Positions 37,409 to 47,567 of a stretch of DNA of 64,000 bases are shown here, one piece after another. Made by a program: the position numbers and the translations under genes. Source of the stretch: Lysinibacillus sp. FSL W8-0992 (GTDB lineage: Bacteria; Bacillota; Bacilli; Bacillales_A; Planococcaceae); NCBI RefSeq assembly GCF_038008685.1, contig NZ_JBBOZQ010000001.1, positions 434,001-498,000 on the forward strand, in the 5' to 3' direction. Within the stretch, counting starts at the first letter, position 1. Every line of letters starts with the position of its first letter. Under the pieces are notes generated by a model. The model did not search any database, was not told the DNA's origin, and saw only the letters and a list, made by a program, of their open reading frames with translations.

Positions 37409-38284
37409 ATGAAACAATACATAGCTGATGGCATGCTACTGACAACCGCTATCGTTTGGGGCAGTGGATTTGTTATAACGGCCATTGCACTAGAATATTT
37501 AACTGCTTATCAAGTAATGGCAGGTAGGTTTTTATTAGCTTCGATTATACTAACTGTAATATTTGGATATAAATTAAAAAAAGCAACAAAATCAGTTGTT
37601 TGGAAAGGTGTTTTACTAGGAACGATATTGTATATTGCCTTCGCACTCCAAACGGTTGGTTTACAATATACAACTCCTTCTAAAAATGCATTTTTAACCG
37701 CTGTCAATGTGATTGTCGTTCCGCTCATTGCCTATGCCGTTTATAAACGCCGTATTGATGGATACGAAATCATCGGCTCCATCATAGCTATTGTCGGAAT
37801 CGGCTGTTTATCATTACAAGGTTCCTTAACGATGAATATAGGCGATGCTCTTTCTTTAGCTTGTGCTGTGGCCTTTGCTTTTGATATCTTTTGTACAAAC
37901 CTTTTTGTTCAAAAAGAAGATGCAATAGCGCTAACAATTATTCAATTTATTACGGCCTCCGCTATCGGTATTTTGGTCGTTGTCAGTCAAGGTGATATTC
38001 CCGCTTCTCTTGAAAAAGAAGCTATTTATTCACTCATTTATTTAGGTATTTTTTCAACTACTATTGCTTACCTTTTTCAAAACGTGGCAAATCAATATAC
38101 GTCTGCTACAAAGGCAGCCATTATCCTGTCAACAGAATCCTTTTTCGGAATGGTGTTATCGGTCATATTTTTACATGAAGTACTAACAAGCCGAATGGTT
38201 ATAGGAGCAGTGTTAATTTTACTAGCTATTTTAATTGCTGAAGTGAAGCCCGCCTATCCAAAGAAACGGATAATGAATAACTGA
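37409..38284 (+). CDS. EamA/DMT family transporter
   Basis: A 291-residue protein with ten hydrophobic helices in two EamA repeats (about 5-140 and 148-285). WGSGFVITAIALEYL in the first helix pair and KAAIILSTESFFGMVLSVIFLHE in the second repeat are typical of metabolite exporters. The ATG follows AAGGAGG. It may export or import a product related to the upstream amidase, but the 106-base gap means it could be independent. Confidence 0.88.
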   Translation: MKQYIADGMLLTTAIVWGSGFVITAIALEYLTAYQVMAGRFLLASIILTVIFGYKLKKATKSVVWKGVLLGTILYIAFALQTVGLQYTTPSKNAFLTAVNVIVVPLIAYAVYKRRIDGYEIIGSIIAIVGIGCLSLQGSLTMNIGDALSLACAVAFAFDIFCTNLFVQKEDAIALTIIQFITASAIGILVVVSQGDIPASLEKEAIYSLIYLGIFSTTIAYLFQNVANQYTSATKAAIILSTESFFGMVLSVIFLHEVLTSRMVIGAVLILLAILIAEVKPAYPKKRIMNN

Positions 38285-38304
38285 CAATAATGCTCCCCTA
38301 CAAA

Positions 38305-38328
38305 TAGTTTCAGTTTATGCTGAAGCTA
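38305..38328. terminator. Bidirectional terminator between EamA and YitT genes
   Basis: TAGTTTCAG (38305-38313) pairs with CTGAAGCTA (38320-38328) with one G-T pair, followed by a T-run on the plus strand; it lies between converging genes. Confidence 0.7.
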
Positions 38329-38332
38329 TTTT

Positions 38333-38905
38333 TTATTTTGCATGACTGGTTATCATACTTGTAGTAATACCGACTACTAATACGGTAATAATCGAAAGGA
38401 TTAATGTATTTGAAGACAAAAGCAGCCCACCTAAAACAATAACAATTGAATCAATAAAAAAAATAAGAACCCCTACATTTATGCCTGTTTTATCACATAA
38501 AAACTGTGCAACAAGATCTGTCCCACCAGTGCTTGTCTGAAATCGAAGCATTAAACCAATGCCAAAGCCAACTAAAATCCCTCCTAATATCGCGCTATAA
38601 ATGGCATCGATTTGAACCAAATTTCTTAAAGGCTTCAACAGGTCAATGATAAAAGACGAGCCAATTAACCCATGCACACTATTGTAAAAATAGGTTCTGT
38701 ATTTAAACCAAGCAATGATGAATATCGGAATGCTTAAAATAATAATCATTAGCCCGATTTTCAATTTATACAAATAGTACAAAATGAGCGCTACTCCTAC
38801 AACGCCTCCATCTAGTATTTGATAGGGTGTTAAGAATAGATTAATGCCTAAGGATATACAGATACTACCTATTATGATGACCAAGCCCTTCTTCAGAAAA
38901 AACAT
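38333..38905 (-). CDS. YitT family membrane protein, short form
   Basis: About 190 residues from the ATG at 38905, right after GGAGGGGGG; the frame to 39004 lacks a site. It has five or six helices, with GINLFLTPYQILDGGVVGVALI and FGIGLMLRFQTSTGGTDLVAQFL matching the YitT family. Typical members are about 280 residues with a C-terminal soluble DUF2179 domain, which this one lacks. Function of the family is unknown. Confidence 0.82.
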   Translation of the reverse strand: MFFLKKGLVIIIGSICISLGINLFLTPYQILDGGVVGVALILYYLYKLKIGLMIIILSIPIFIIAWFKYRTYFYNSVHGLIGSSFIIDLLKPLRNLVQIDAIYSAILGGILVGFGIGLMLRFQTSTGGTDLVAQFLCDKTGINVGVLIFFIDSIVIVLGGLLLSSNTLILSIITVLVVGITTSMITSHAK

Positions 38906-39103
38906 ATAACCCCCCTCCGAAACTAAGCATGTACTTATAGTATGAAAGAAATGAATTGAACATGTTTTGGACTTTACTATATGTGAAAATAAAAGTATTT
39001 TCACAAAACACCCCGTTTACATTTCTTTGCATTTAAACATATACTAAAATATCTTATTTGAAATAAATGAAGTGTATACATATAAATGTAGGGAGGATAA
39101 AAA

Positions 39104-39312
39104 ATGAAAAAAGAAAATGTAATATCTTCCTATATTATAGAAGAGAAAGTGTTTCGGGGTTATGATTACCGGATAATGTGACTGCCAAGCAAATCGTTCA
39201 TCTGTTAAACGAGCAACAAATCTATGTGGATGATGCCTCTAGAATATTTTTGCCACAATATAAAAAGGAAAGTATTCTGCGATTATGTATTTCTCAAGTG
39301 AATGAAAGCTAA
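39104..39312 (+). pseudogene. Frameshifted small gene, possible aminotransferase-regulator remnant
   Basis: A good GGGAGG site leads to an ATG at 39104, but the frame stops at 39179-39181 after 25 residues (…VFRGYDYRIM). Moving one frame at about 39166 restores an open frame to 39312: PDNVTAKQIVHLLNEQQ, then IYVDDASRIFLPQYKKES and ILRLCISQVNES. A single missing T would give the smooth join RGYDLPDNV. The restored tail resembles the C-terminal end of MocR-type aminotransferase regulators, but that is only a resemblance. A sequencing error is possible. Confidence 0.6.
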
Positions 39313-39420
39313 ATCAAATTCAGTATTGAACGATTGGCTAACTGTATTACTTTAATTAATAGTAGAAAGCATCACCAAGCACAAAAAACCCTTTTACATC
39401 AAAAACATCCCTAAAAAACT

Positions 39421-39451
39421 AACCTCCCTTTTTAAAAAAGACAGGGAGGTT
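39421..39451 (-). terminator. Terminator of the small membrane protein gene
   Basis: AACCTCCCT (39421-39429) pairs with AGGGAGGTT (39443-39451); on the minus strand it is followed by AGTTTTTT, about 13 bases past the stop. Confidence 0.8.
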
Positions 39452-39463
39452 AAAATCTTAACT

Positions 39464-39646
39464 TTAATTTGTACATGCTCTTACCAACAAAATCATAACT
39501 ATTATAATAACAATCGAACCAATATTAATTAAACAACCGCTGCTAGGTGCACCTGTATGAGCTTGAGCCGCTGCACTGTTCAAAGCACCACCAGGATTTT
39601 TTTGCTGTTCTTTTACTTTTAAATTTTCTCGTTCTTTTTCTGACAT
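39464..39646 (-). CDS. Small membrane-anchored protein, 60 residues (DUF6366-like)
   Basis: A charged N-terminus (SEKERENLKVKEQQKNPGGA) is followed by one membrane helix near the C-terminus (INIGSIVIIIVMILLVRA). The KNPGGALN segment and single C-terminal helix recall the small DUF6366-type proteins of Firmicutes; I am not certain of that family. The ATG follows GGGGGGC-type Shine-Dalgarno sequence. Its own terminator supports it being a real gene. Confidence 0.65.
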   Translation of the reverse strand: MSEKERENLKVKEQQKNPGGALNSAAAQAHTGAPSSGCLINIGSIVIIIVMILLVRACTN

Positions 39647-39859
39647 GGAAGCCCCCCATTTTTCGAATTAGAACCGTTTCTTACTTCTTCATACTATCAC
39701 TTCAAATAACCCATCGCGTATTAAATCAGCGTATTCATCCATTCAACTATTTTGCTGTCCAATTAAGTTTTCATTGTAATAACATTAAAAGAATCTACTA
39801 TATACAAGCAAAAGAAAAAATGCTTAGTATTCGCAATTTTTAATATAAAAAATAAACTA

Positions 39860-39914
39860 TTGAAATATATATGTAATGATTATATACTACTATCGATAGT
39901 GATAATCATTATCA
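39860..39914 (+). promoter_or_regulatory. Fur-regulated promoter of the siderophore ABC operon
   Basis: TTGAAA (39860-39865), 17 bases, TATACT (39883-39888) form a sigma-A promoter. A textbook 7-1-7 Fur box, TGATAATCATTATCA, lies at 39900-39914 over or just after the expected transcription start, so iron-loaded Fur should block the operon. Confidence 0.92.
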
Positions 39915-39943
39915 ATTATTTTATTACTAGGAGTGTAACTAAT

Positions 39944-41008
39944 ATGAATTCAAAGCGTTTTTATTCATTATTTACAATGTTATTAATAGCTGTTTTTTCT
40001 TTTGCTTTAGCGGGATGCGCTGATAAAGAATCTGGCACTGAGTCTACAGATTCAAAAGGTTCAACGGAAAAGTCTGATTCAGAGGCTTCTGACACACAGT
40101 ATCCAATCGTAATTAAGCATGCATTTGGAGAAACTGTGATCGAAAAGAAACCAGAGCGTGTTGCGACTATTGCATGGGCAAACCATGATGTTGCATTAGC
40201 GCTTGATGTTGTTCCAGTGGGCTTCTCAGCTGCAAACTATGGGGTACAAGATGATAGCGGTATGCTACCATGGACAGCTGAAAAGTTAAAAGAGTTAGGA
40301 GAAACAAAACCAAATGTATACCAAGATACCGATGGTTTAGATTTCGAGGCAATTTCTGACTCAAATCCAGATGTAATCTTAGCTGCTTATTCAGGAATTA
40401 CACAAGAGGACTACGATACATTAAGTCAAATTGCGCCAGTTGTGGCATACCCAGAAATTCCATGGGTGATTTCATGGCGTGACCAAATCCTATACAATGC
40501 AAAAGGTATGGGTATGGAAAAAGAAGGTAAGCAATTAATTGCTGATACTGAAAAGCTAATTGCTACAAAGGCAAGTGAAAAACCAGAATTAAAAGGTAAA
40601 AAAGCTGCCTTTGCTATGTTTAATGCAACAGATCTATCTAAGTTTTATATTTATACACCAGAAGATCCTCGTGGGGAGTTTTTAGAGGAATTGGGTATGG
40701 CGTATCCACAAAGTATTAAAGATCAAATTACAGATAAATCTAGCTTCTATATCGAATTAAGTGCTGAAAATGCAGATGCTTTAAAGGATGCTGAAATTTT
40801 TATCACTTATGGTGACGATAAAACATTAGCTGCATTACAAGCTGATCCAATTTTAGGAAAAGTGCCAGCAATCCAAAATGGTTCAGTAGTAGTGATAACT
40901 GATAATACGCCATTAGCTGCAGCAGGTAACCCAAACCCTCTATCAATTCAATATACAATTGACGAGTACTTAACATTAATCTCTGATGTTGCGAAAAAGC
41001 TGAAATAA
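39944..41008 (+). CDS. Iron-siderophore ABC transporter substrate-binding lipoprotein
   Basis: A 354-residue lipoprotein (start 39944 after AGGAG). The signal peptide ends in the lipobox LAGC with Cys25, followed by a serine- and aspartate-rich linker. The periplasmic-binding-like fold begins at IKHAFGETVIEKKPERVATIAW, the class III iron-siderophore signature. It captures a ferric siderophore at the outer membrane face and delivers it to the two permeases encoded next. Which siderophore is bound cannot be read directly. Confidence 0.92.
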   Translation: MNSKRFYSLFTMLLIAVFSFALAGCADKESGTESTDSKGSTEKSDSEASDTQYPIVIKHAFGETVIEKKPERVATIAWANHDVALALDVVPVGFSAANYGVQDDSGMLPWTAEKLKELGETKPNVYQDTDGLDFEAISDSNPDVILAAYSGITQEDYDTLSQIAPVVAYPEIPWVISWRDQILYNAKGMGMEKEGKQLIADTEKLIATKASEKPELKGKKAAFAMFNATDLSKFYIYTPEDPRGEFLEELGMAYPQSIKDQITDKSSFYIELSAENADALKDAEIFITYGDDKTLAALQADPILGKVPAIQNGSVVVITDNTPLAAAGNPNPLSIQYTIDEYLTLISDVAKKLK

Positions 41009-41009
41009 T

Positions 41010-42044
41010 ATGATGAATACATCCGTTTCAGAAAATAAGCATGTATTGATGCCACGTAACTTTGGCAAGCTTATCATTTTGCTTGCAATATTACTTTGCC
41101 TTAGTGTAATCGCATCGCTTGTATTTGGTTCTCGGATGATTACTTGGACTCAACTTCTGGATGGTTTATTCCATTCAGAAGTTGCTTCTCATGAAGCAAA
41201 TGTTGTTCGGCAAAGAATTGTTCGAACTATTTTTTGTTTTTTGTGTGGTGCTGCTTTAGGTGTTTCAGGTGCCTTAATGCAGTCTGTAACGCGTAATCCT
41301 ATTGCGGATCCAAGTATATTAGGAGTGAATACAGGGGCATCTTTATTTGTTGTTTGTGGGATTGCCTTTTTTAATATTAGTTCTGCAAATCAATATATTT
41401 GGCTGGCAATAGTGGGTGCAATGATTACCGCTATTTTTGTGTTTACTGTTGGTTCAATTGGTAGTGGAGGGGCAACACCGATAAAGCTCGTCTTAGCAGG
41501 AGCTGCGACGAGTGCCATATTATCATCACTAGTAGTGGCCGTTATGATTCCACGTACAAATGTTATGGATCAATTTAGATTTTGGCAAGTTGGCAGTGTA
41601 GGTTCAGGTAGCTGGGATAATATCAAACTGTTTATTCCGTTTTTACTAATTGGGCTTTGTATAGCTATCTTCTCTGCACCTGCATTAAATGCGCTAGCAC
41701 TAGGAGATGAAGTGGCGACTGGCTTAGGTGTAAAAACTGGGACAATCCGACTTCTCGCTTCATTTGGTGGCGTTTTATTATGCGGTGTGGCAACAGCATT
41801 AGCTGGGCCAATCGGGTTTATCGGATTGTTGGCGACTCATTTAATTCGATTAATTATCGGTCCAGATGTGCGTTATGTTATTCCGCTTTCTGCATTAGCT
41901 GGGGCTATTATTTTAACGATTGCTGATGTGTGCGGAAGACTATTAGGGAGTCCAAGTGAGCTTGAAGTAGGTATTGTTACGGCCTTCATTGGAGCTCCTC
42001 TATTAATTTTTATTACAATGAAAGCGAAAATGCGTGCATTATGA
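41010..42044 (+). CDS. Iron-siderophore ABC permease 1 (FecCD family)
   Basis: A 344-residue FecCD permease with about ten helices. The ALMQSVTRNPIADPSILGVNTGA segment (about 88-110) and GPIGFIGLLATHLIRLIIGPDVR (ATPase-coupling loop, about 268-290) are family hallmarks. It starts one base after the binding-protein stop, so it depends on that gene for translation; no separate strong ribosome binding site is seen. Confidence 0.93.
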   Translation: MMNTSVSENKHVLMPRNFGKLIILLAILLCLSVIASLVFGSRMITWTQLLDGLFHSEVASHEANVVRQRIVRTIFCFLCGAALGVSGALMQSVTRNPIADPSILGVNTGASLFVVCGIAFFNISSANQYIWLAIVGAMITAIFVFTVGSIGSGGATPIKLVLAGAATSAILSSLVVAVMIPRTNVMDQFRFWQVGSVGSGSWDNIKLFIPFLLIGLCIAIFSAPALNALALGDEVATGLGVKTGTIRLLASFGGVLLCGVATALAGPIGFIGLLATHLIRLIIGPDVRYVIPLSALAGAIILTIADVCGRLLGSPSELEVGIVTAFIGAPLLIFITMKAKMRAL

Positions 42045-43072
42045 TGAATGAAACAATGAATTCTATTTATAGCTCAAGAATGAAACGAAAACGTCGTTTC
42101 CTACTCATGACGTGCTTGCTAACAGTTATTTCTATTGTACTTATGAGTTTGATGCTCATGCTTGGCAATACAATTTATCCAGTAAAGGATGTTGTAGGCG
42201 TATTATTAGGTGAGGATGTCAAAGGTGCGTCCTTTGCTGTAGGTACAATCAGATTACCACGGATGATAGTTGGACTATTTTCAGGCTTTGCATTCGGTGT
42301 TGGTGGCTACGTTTTCCAAACGATGCTACGAAATCCATTGGCTAATCCTAACGTAATTGGGATTACTGCTGGATCTAGCGCTGCTGCTGTCTTTTGTATT
42401 ATTGTCCTGCATGCAAGTAATGCATTCGTATCGATTGCATCTGTAATTGGCGGACTTTTAACTGCTATCGTTATTTTTTTATTGTCGAAAAGTAGCTCGT
42501 TCTCAATCGGTCGATTAATTTTAATCGGTATCGGTATTCAAGCGATGTTAAATGCTTTTATTTCCTACTTAATGGTCATTGGTAATACGCATGACCTCCC
42601 TTCAGCTATGCGTTGGTTAAGTGGCAGTTTGAATGGTGCAAAAATGGAGAACCTTTATCCATTAATCATAACAGTGTGTATTTGTACACCAATTGTTATT
42701 TATTTTGCTAGTAGATTAGAAATATTAGAGCTCGGTGAGCAAGCAGCGACATCACTTGGGGTTGATACGAACAAAACGAGATTGGTGCTCTTGCTTAGCT
42801 CGGTTTTAATGATTGCGTTGGCTACAGCAGCTGCCGGTCCGATTGCATTTGTTGCATTTTTAGCAGGTCCAATTGCTAAAAAAATTGTGGGCGTAGGCTT
42901 TTCAAATATCGTTCCTGCTGGCTTGGTTGGGGTTATTTTAGTATTAGCTGCAGATTTAATAGGTCAGTTCGCATTTGAGACCAGATATCCTGTTGGCGTA
43001 ATTACAGGGATTATCGGTGCACCGTATTTAATTTATTTATTAATTCGTATCAATCGAAAAGGAGATTTATAA
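42041..43072 (+). CDS. Iron-siderophore ABC permease 2 (FecCD family)
   Basis: A 343-residue FecCD permease, partner of the preceding one, overlapping it by four bases. It shows GGYVFQTMLRNPLANPNVIGITAGSSAAA (about 88-115) and the coupling loop GPIAFVAFLAGPIAKKIVG. The two permeases form the heterodimeric channel of the importer. Confidence 0.93.
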   Translation: MMNETMNSIYSSRMKRKRRFLLMTCLLTVISIVLMSLMLMLGNTIYPVKDVVGVLLGEDVKGASFAVGTIRLPRMIVGLFSGFAFGVGGYVFQTMLRNPLANPNVIGITAGSSAAAVFCIIVLHASNAFVSIASVIGGLLTAIVIFLLSKSSSFSIGRLILIGIGIQAMLNAFISYLMVIGNTHDLPSAMRWLSGSLNGAKMENLYPLIITVCICTPIVIYFASRLEILELGEQAATSLGVDTNKTRLVLLLSSVLMIALATAAAGPIAFVAFLAGPIAKKIVGVGFSNIVPAGLVGVILVLAADLIGQFAFETRYPVGVITGIIGAPYLIYLLIRINRKGDL

Positions 43073-43073
43073 T

Positions 43074-43907
43074 ATGAAGCCAACACATACATTTCGAGCG
43101 GAACAAATTACTGCCGGTTACGAAAATAAAACGATTTTACAAGATGTGAGTGTAACGATTCCTAGCAATAAAATTAGTATTATTATTGGTGCGAACGGCT
43201 GCGGTAAATCTACGCTTTTAAAAACGATGGCGCGATTAATTAAGCCGACTTCCGGACAAGTGACGTTAGATGGGCAACCGATTCAAAAAATGCCTCCGAA
43301 GCAACTTGCTAAAGTGCTAGGCTTATTACCACAATCCCCTATCGTTCCAGAGGGAATTACAGTTGCGGATTTAGTTGGTAGAGGTAGATTTCCTCATCAT
43401 AGCTTTTTAAAAGGTTGGTCAAAAAAAGATTATGAGGCTGTAGCAGAAGCAATGGAAATGATGAACATTACGGAATTTGCTGATCGCCATATTGATGAAC
43501 TATCAGGTGGTCAAAGACAGCGTGTATGGATTGCAATGGCATTAGCGCAACAGACTGATATTTTATTTTTGGATGAGCCTACAACGTATTTAGACATTAC
43601 GTACCAAGTAGAAATTTTAGATTTACTGACAGATTTAAATCGTAAGTATGGTACGACAATTGTCATGGTGTTACATGATATTAACTTATCAGCACGTTAT
43701 GCAGACTATATTTTCGCTCTACATGAAGGGCAGCTAGTAGCAGAAGGTACACCATCTGACATTATTACAAATGGTTTAATTAAAGATATTTTCGCACTTG
43801 AATGTATGGTTATCGAAGATCCAGTTTCAAATTCACCATCCGTCGTGCCAATTGGACGACACCACAACCAGGTTGATAAGATAGCACTTAAAACAATGTC
43901 AAGCTAG
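43074..43907 (+). CDS. Iron-siderophore ABC transporter ATP-binding protein
   Basis: A 277-residue FepC-type ATPase. Walker A GANGCGKST (about 39-47), Q-loop LLPQSP, signature LSGGQRQRVW, Walker B ILFLDEPTTYLD, H-loop VLHDIN. It begins one base after the second permease and completes the Fur-controlled importer. This operon carries its own ATPase, unlike some Bacillus siderophore operons that borrow a shared one. Confidence 0.94.
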   Translation: MKPTHTFRAEQITAGYENKTILQDVSVTIPSNKISIIIGANGCGKSTLLKTMARLIKPTSGQVTLDGQPIQKMPPKQLAKVLGLLPQSPIVPEGITVADLVGRGRFPHHSFLKGWSKKDYEAVAEAMEMMNITEFADRHIDELSGGQRQRVWIAMALAQQTDILFLDEPTTYLDITYQVEILDLLTDLNRKYGTTIVMVLHDINLSARYADYIFALHEGQLVAEGTPSDIITNGLIKDIFALECMVIEDPVSNSPSVVPIGRHHNQVDKIALKTMSS

Positions 43908-43949
43908 CTTCAGCAACTATAATGAGCTGAATCAGTGATTTGAGCGGCT

Positions 43950-44037
43950 ATATACGCCATCAATTCTTCAAGACAAGGGAAATTGAACGGGAATTAAACT
44001 CCTGTTCAATTTCCCTTGTCTTGTCTCTATAGGCGTA
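43950..44037. repeat. Large perfect hairpin after the iron operon
   Basis: A 20-base perfect stem (43969-43988 with 44004-44023) with a 15-base loop; an outer TACGCC/GGCGTA pairing extends it. No T-run follows, so it is not a standard terminator. It may protect the 3' end or be a mobile-element remnant. Confidence 0.7.
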
Positions 44038-44158
44038 AAAGGAAATTCACGCTAAAAGTACAAAAAAAAGCTTTTCTTCAATAATCATTCAATATGGTAT
44101 TATAGGTTATAATTGGAATTATAAATAATTATTAACTTTTATTTTTCAGAGGAGGATA

Positions 44159-45136
44159 ATGTTGAAATTTAAAATAGGGAACTTATTTATTCTATGTCTA
44201 TTACTATTGATACTAACTTCCTGCATACAAACTGAAAAAGGTAGGAACATTCCCGAGAAAGAGCAAAAAATAGATTACAAAGAGATGGTGTTTGCATTTG
44301 AACACCCGCAGACCAAACAAAAGTACAAAATCATTCATGTTAATCAACTGTTTTCTCCGTATATTGAAAAGGTCAAAGATAATCCGAATCTTTCAACCTT
44401 GGAAACCTTGGAACTATATAATAAAGAAATCATTCAACCCATCTACAAGGATTGCTTTGAAAATGGAGAATACTTTCATATGGCAGAAACCATTCTTAAT
44501 ACGGCTCCTACTGGATTAACAGATTTACAAGTGATAAGTGATAAAATGGACACTCGTAAAATCGAAATCAATCAAATCATTCAAGAATCTCTATTAAAAT
44601 CCGCAGACCTCCTACCGTCTCAAAGTGATGTAGCAGTTTGCGTCTTCCCTTACTCTAAAAATTATATGGACCCGTTCACAGTTGGCGCAGGGAAAATTAT
44701 CCTCCCCTATCCAAATGAAATGGATGATAGTATAAAGTTAACCGTTGCCCATGAATACCATCACAGCGTTTGGGCAGAAAAATATTTTAGGAAGGATGAC
44801 TGGGCTTCTATTTTGGATAATGTAGTCTTTGAAGGAAAAGCTGAAATGTTTAAAAGGTCCGTTTACCCAGACTACGGTTATACAGCAGCGACTTTAACTT
44901 ACGACAAGAAATTATGGTCTAAAGTTGAACCTGATTTAAATAAATACGATTTTAATCGCACATTAGAAATTTTATATGGCGGAAAAGGGTTACCGTATGC
45001 TTACGGTTACAGTGAAGGCTACAAGATGGTTAAATCCTACCTTGACTTGAATCCCGATAAAACCCCAGAAGATTGGACAGCATTAAGCGCACAAGAAATT
45101 TTTGAAAAAGGGAAATACCTGGAACACTACAAATAA
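44159..45136 (+). CDS. DUF2268-type predicted zinc-dependent protease lipoprotein
   Basis: A 325-residue lipoprotein: signal helix then LTSC with Cys22. The HEYHH motif (198-202) fits the zinc-binding HExxH pattern, and Glu225 in VVFEGKAEMF is a likely third ligand. This matches the DUF2268 family of predicted zinc-dependent proteases. FTVGAGKIILPYPN and YAYGYSEGYKMVKSYL are also typical. Anchored outside the membrane, it could process surface proteins; no substrate is known. The gene is alone. Confidence 0.82.
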   Translation: MLKFKIGNLFILCLLLLILTSCIQTEKGRNIPEKEQKIDYKEMVFAFEHPQTKQKYKIIHVNQLFSPYIEKVKDNPNLSTLETLELYNKEIIQPIYKDCFENGEYFHMAETILNTAPTGLTDLQVISDKMDTRKIEINQIIQESLLKSADLLPSQSDVAVCVFPYSKNYMDPFTVGAGKIILPYPNEMDDSIKLTVAHEYHHSVWAEKYFRKDDWASILDNVVFEGKAEMFKRSVYPDYGYTAATLTYDKKLWSKVEPDLNKYDFNRTLEILYGGKGLPYAYGYSEGYKMVKSYLDLNPDKTPEDWTALSAQEIFEKGKYLEHYK

Positions 45137-45220
45137 CTTCGATTATACTGGCCCCATTTTTGAAGAGTAAACAATGAAGTGCATTGAATTCAACAAATAA
45201 ATTGTGTAAACAGCAAGCAA

Positions 45221-45249
45221 AAACGCTCAGATTGTAACAATGAGCGTTT
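45221..45249 (+). terminator. Possible terminator after the DUF2268 gene
   Basis: AAACGCTC and GAGCGTTT form an outer stem with inner ATTGT/ACAAT; a modest TAGTTTTAA tail follows about 85 bases past the stop. The remaining 45250-45473 gap has no gene except a doubtful 19-residue minus-strand frame at 45383-45324. Confidence 0.5.
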
Positions 45250-45473
45250 CTAGTTTTAACCTTCACATTCAGGTTAATGTCCAAAAGAACTTGGTTGCAT
45301 TATGCCTTTAATATACATAGTTTTTACTGAGTTTCCCTCACCCTAATAGCTGATTTATTGTACAGCCCATACTCATTTAGCATAAAAAAATGCCACCTCC
45401 TCAATCTAAGTTAATAGATAAAGAAGATGACAATATTTAATCCATCAAATTTCAATGAACGTTTATTTAATGT

Positions 45474-46765
45474 TTACCCATGCATCGGGTCATTTTTATG
45501 CTTTGGCCCAATCATGTTAAATAAGATATTTAAAATAATCGCTGTTACCGAACCACATACGATACCGTTAGACGTTAAGATTGCTACACCTGGAGGTAAT
45601 GATGCGAAAATATCTGGAACAACCGATACACCGACACCAAGACCGACAGCAATCGCTGCAATCATCGCGTTTTCCGCTGATTCATTCATAACAGGTACTA
45701 GCATACCCATACCTTGCGTTATGACCATACCGAACATTGCTAACATTGCCGCACCAAGTACTGGTGTTGGGATAATCGTTGTTAATGCTGCGATTTTTGG
45801 TAAGAAGCCAAGTGCTACAAGGAAGGCACCTGTTAGGTAAATGACTTTGCGATCTTTTACACCAGACATACGCGTAAGTCCCACGTTTTGAGAGAATGTT
45901 GTATATGGGAAGGCATTGAAAATACCGCCGATAACAGAAGCAAGCCCCTCTGAACGATAACCACGTGCTAAATCTTTTGAATCTAGTTTTTTATTGCAAA
46001 TATCGCTAAGTGCAAAATAAACACCTGAAGATTCTACTAAAGAAACCATCGCTACAAGCGTCATTGTCAGAATCGCTGTTGCATCAAATGTTGGCATTCC
46101 AAAATAAAATGGTTGCACCATGTGGAATACACCAGCATCTGAAACGGGCGTGAAATCCACCTTGCCCATAAATCCGCCTAATACCGTCCCTGCAACTAAT
46201 CCAATTAAAATTGAAATTGCACGAGCAAAGCCTGTTGTAAAGCGATAAACGACTAAAATAATAACTAAAGTAATAAATGCTAAAGCAACATTTGAACCCG
46301 ATGCGAAATCTGCTGCACCTTGTCCACCCGCCATATTGTTTAACGCAACTGGTAATAAAGAAATACCAATAATTGATACGACTGAACCTGTTACAACTGG
46401 TGGGAAAAATTTCACAAGCTTACCGAAGAAGCCTGCGATGACCATTACAATTAAACCTGATGCAATGATAGAACCATAAATATCTGTAATGCCTTGTTCA
46501 GGGTTTGTCCCAATTGCAATAATTGGACTAACCGCTGTAAACGTACAGCCTAGAACTACTGGTAAACCAATACCGATAAATTTGCCTGAATACACTTGAA
46601 GTAATGTTGCGATACCACACATCATTATGTCAATTGCTACTAAATAAGTCATTTGCTTTGAATCAAAACCTAAAGCCCCACCGATAATAAGCGGTACTAA
46701 AATAGCACCTGCATACATCGCAAGTAAATGTTGAATAGCTAGCGTAGTTGACTTAAAGGCATTCA

Positions 46766-46766
<1 letters not shown>
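45474..46766 (-). CDS. pbuX: Xanthine permease
   Basis: A 430-residue nucleobase:cation symporter-2 protein with 14 hydrophobic segments. The QNVGLTRMSGVKDRKVI segment is the NCS2 signature and VESSGVYFALSDI carries the substrate-site glutamate. It overlaps the xpt stop by one base and shares the guanine riboswitch, which fits import of xanthine for salvage by Xpt. Confidence 0.93.
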
Positions 46767-47368
<602 letters not shown>

Positions 47369-47380
47369 TTATAAAATAAT

Positions 47381-47440
47381 AAAAAAAGCGCTAAATACTT
47401 TGATTCCATTCATCTACGAGTGGAGCAAGGCATTCAGCGC
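47381..47440 (-). terminator. Riboswitch-controlled terminator ahead of xpt
   Basis: On the minus strand GCGCTGAAT (47440-47432) pairs with ATTTAGCGC (47396-47388), followed by seven T (47387-47381). It is the expression platform of the guanine riboswitch. Confidence 0.85.
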
Positions 47441-47500
47441 ATAAACGTCGAAATAAATAGAAAACATCATCTCTAGTATGAATTTTCTAAAACAATGCTA

Positions 47501-47567
47501 CCCATAGTCGATTCATTTACGGTAAATCGGTAGAAACTTACGAGCCATATTCTCGCTATTATATGAG
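47501..47567 (-). promoter_or_regulatory. Guanine (purine) riboswitch aptamer
   Basis: Minus-strand RNA shows the conserved core: ATATAATA at the P1/J1-2 side, AATATGG, GTTTCTACC and ACCGTAAAT, closing with CGACTATGGG. P1 is 47567-47562 with 47506-47501. The specificity position in TCGACTATG is C, so guanine (or hypoxanthine/xanthine) is expected, not adenine. Binding should favour the downstream terminator and switch off xpt-pbuX. Confidence 0.95.

Noticed and set aside
43969..44023. Intrinsic terminator of the iron operon
   Set aside because: The stem is strong but no T-run follows on either strand, so it is listed as a hairpin and not as a terminator.
45427..45840. 137-residue plus-strand open frame
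   Set aside because: Antisense to the pbuX gene; no start signal.
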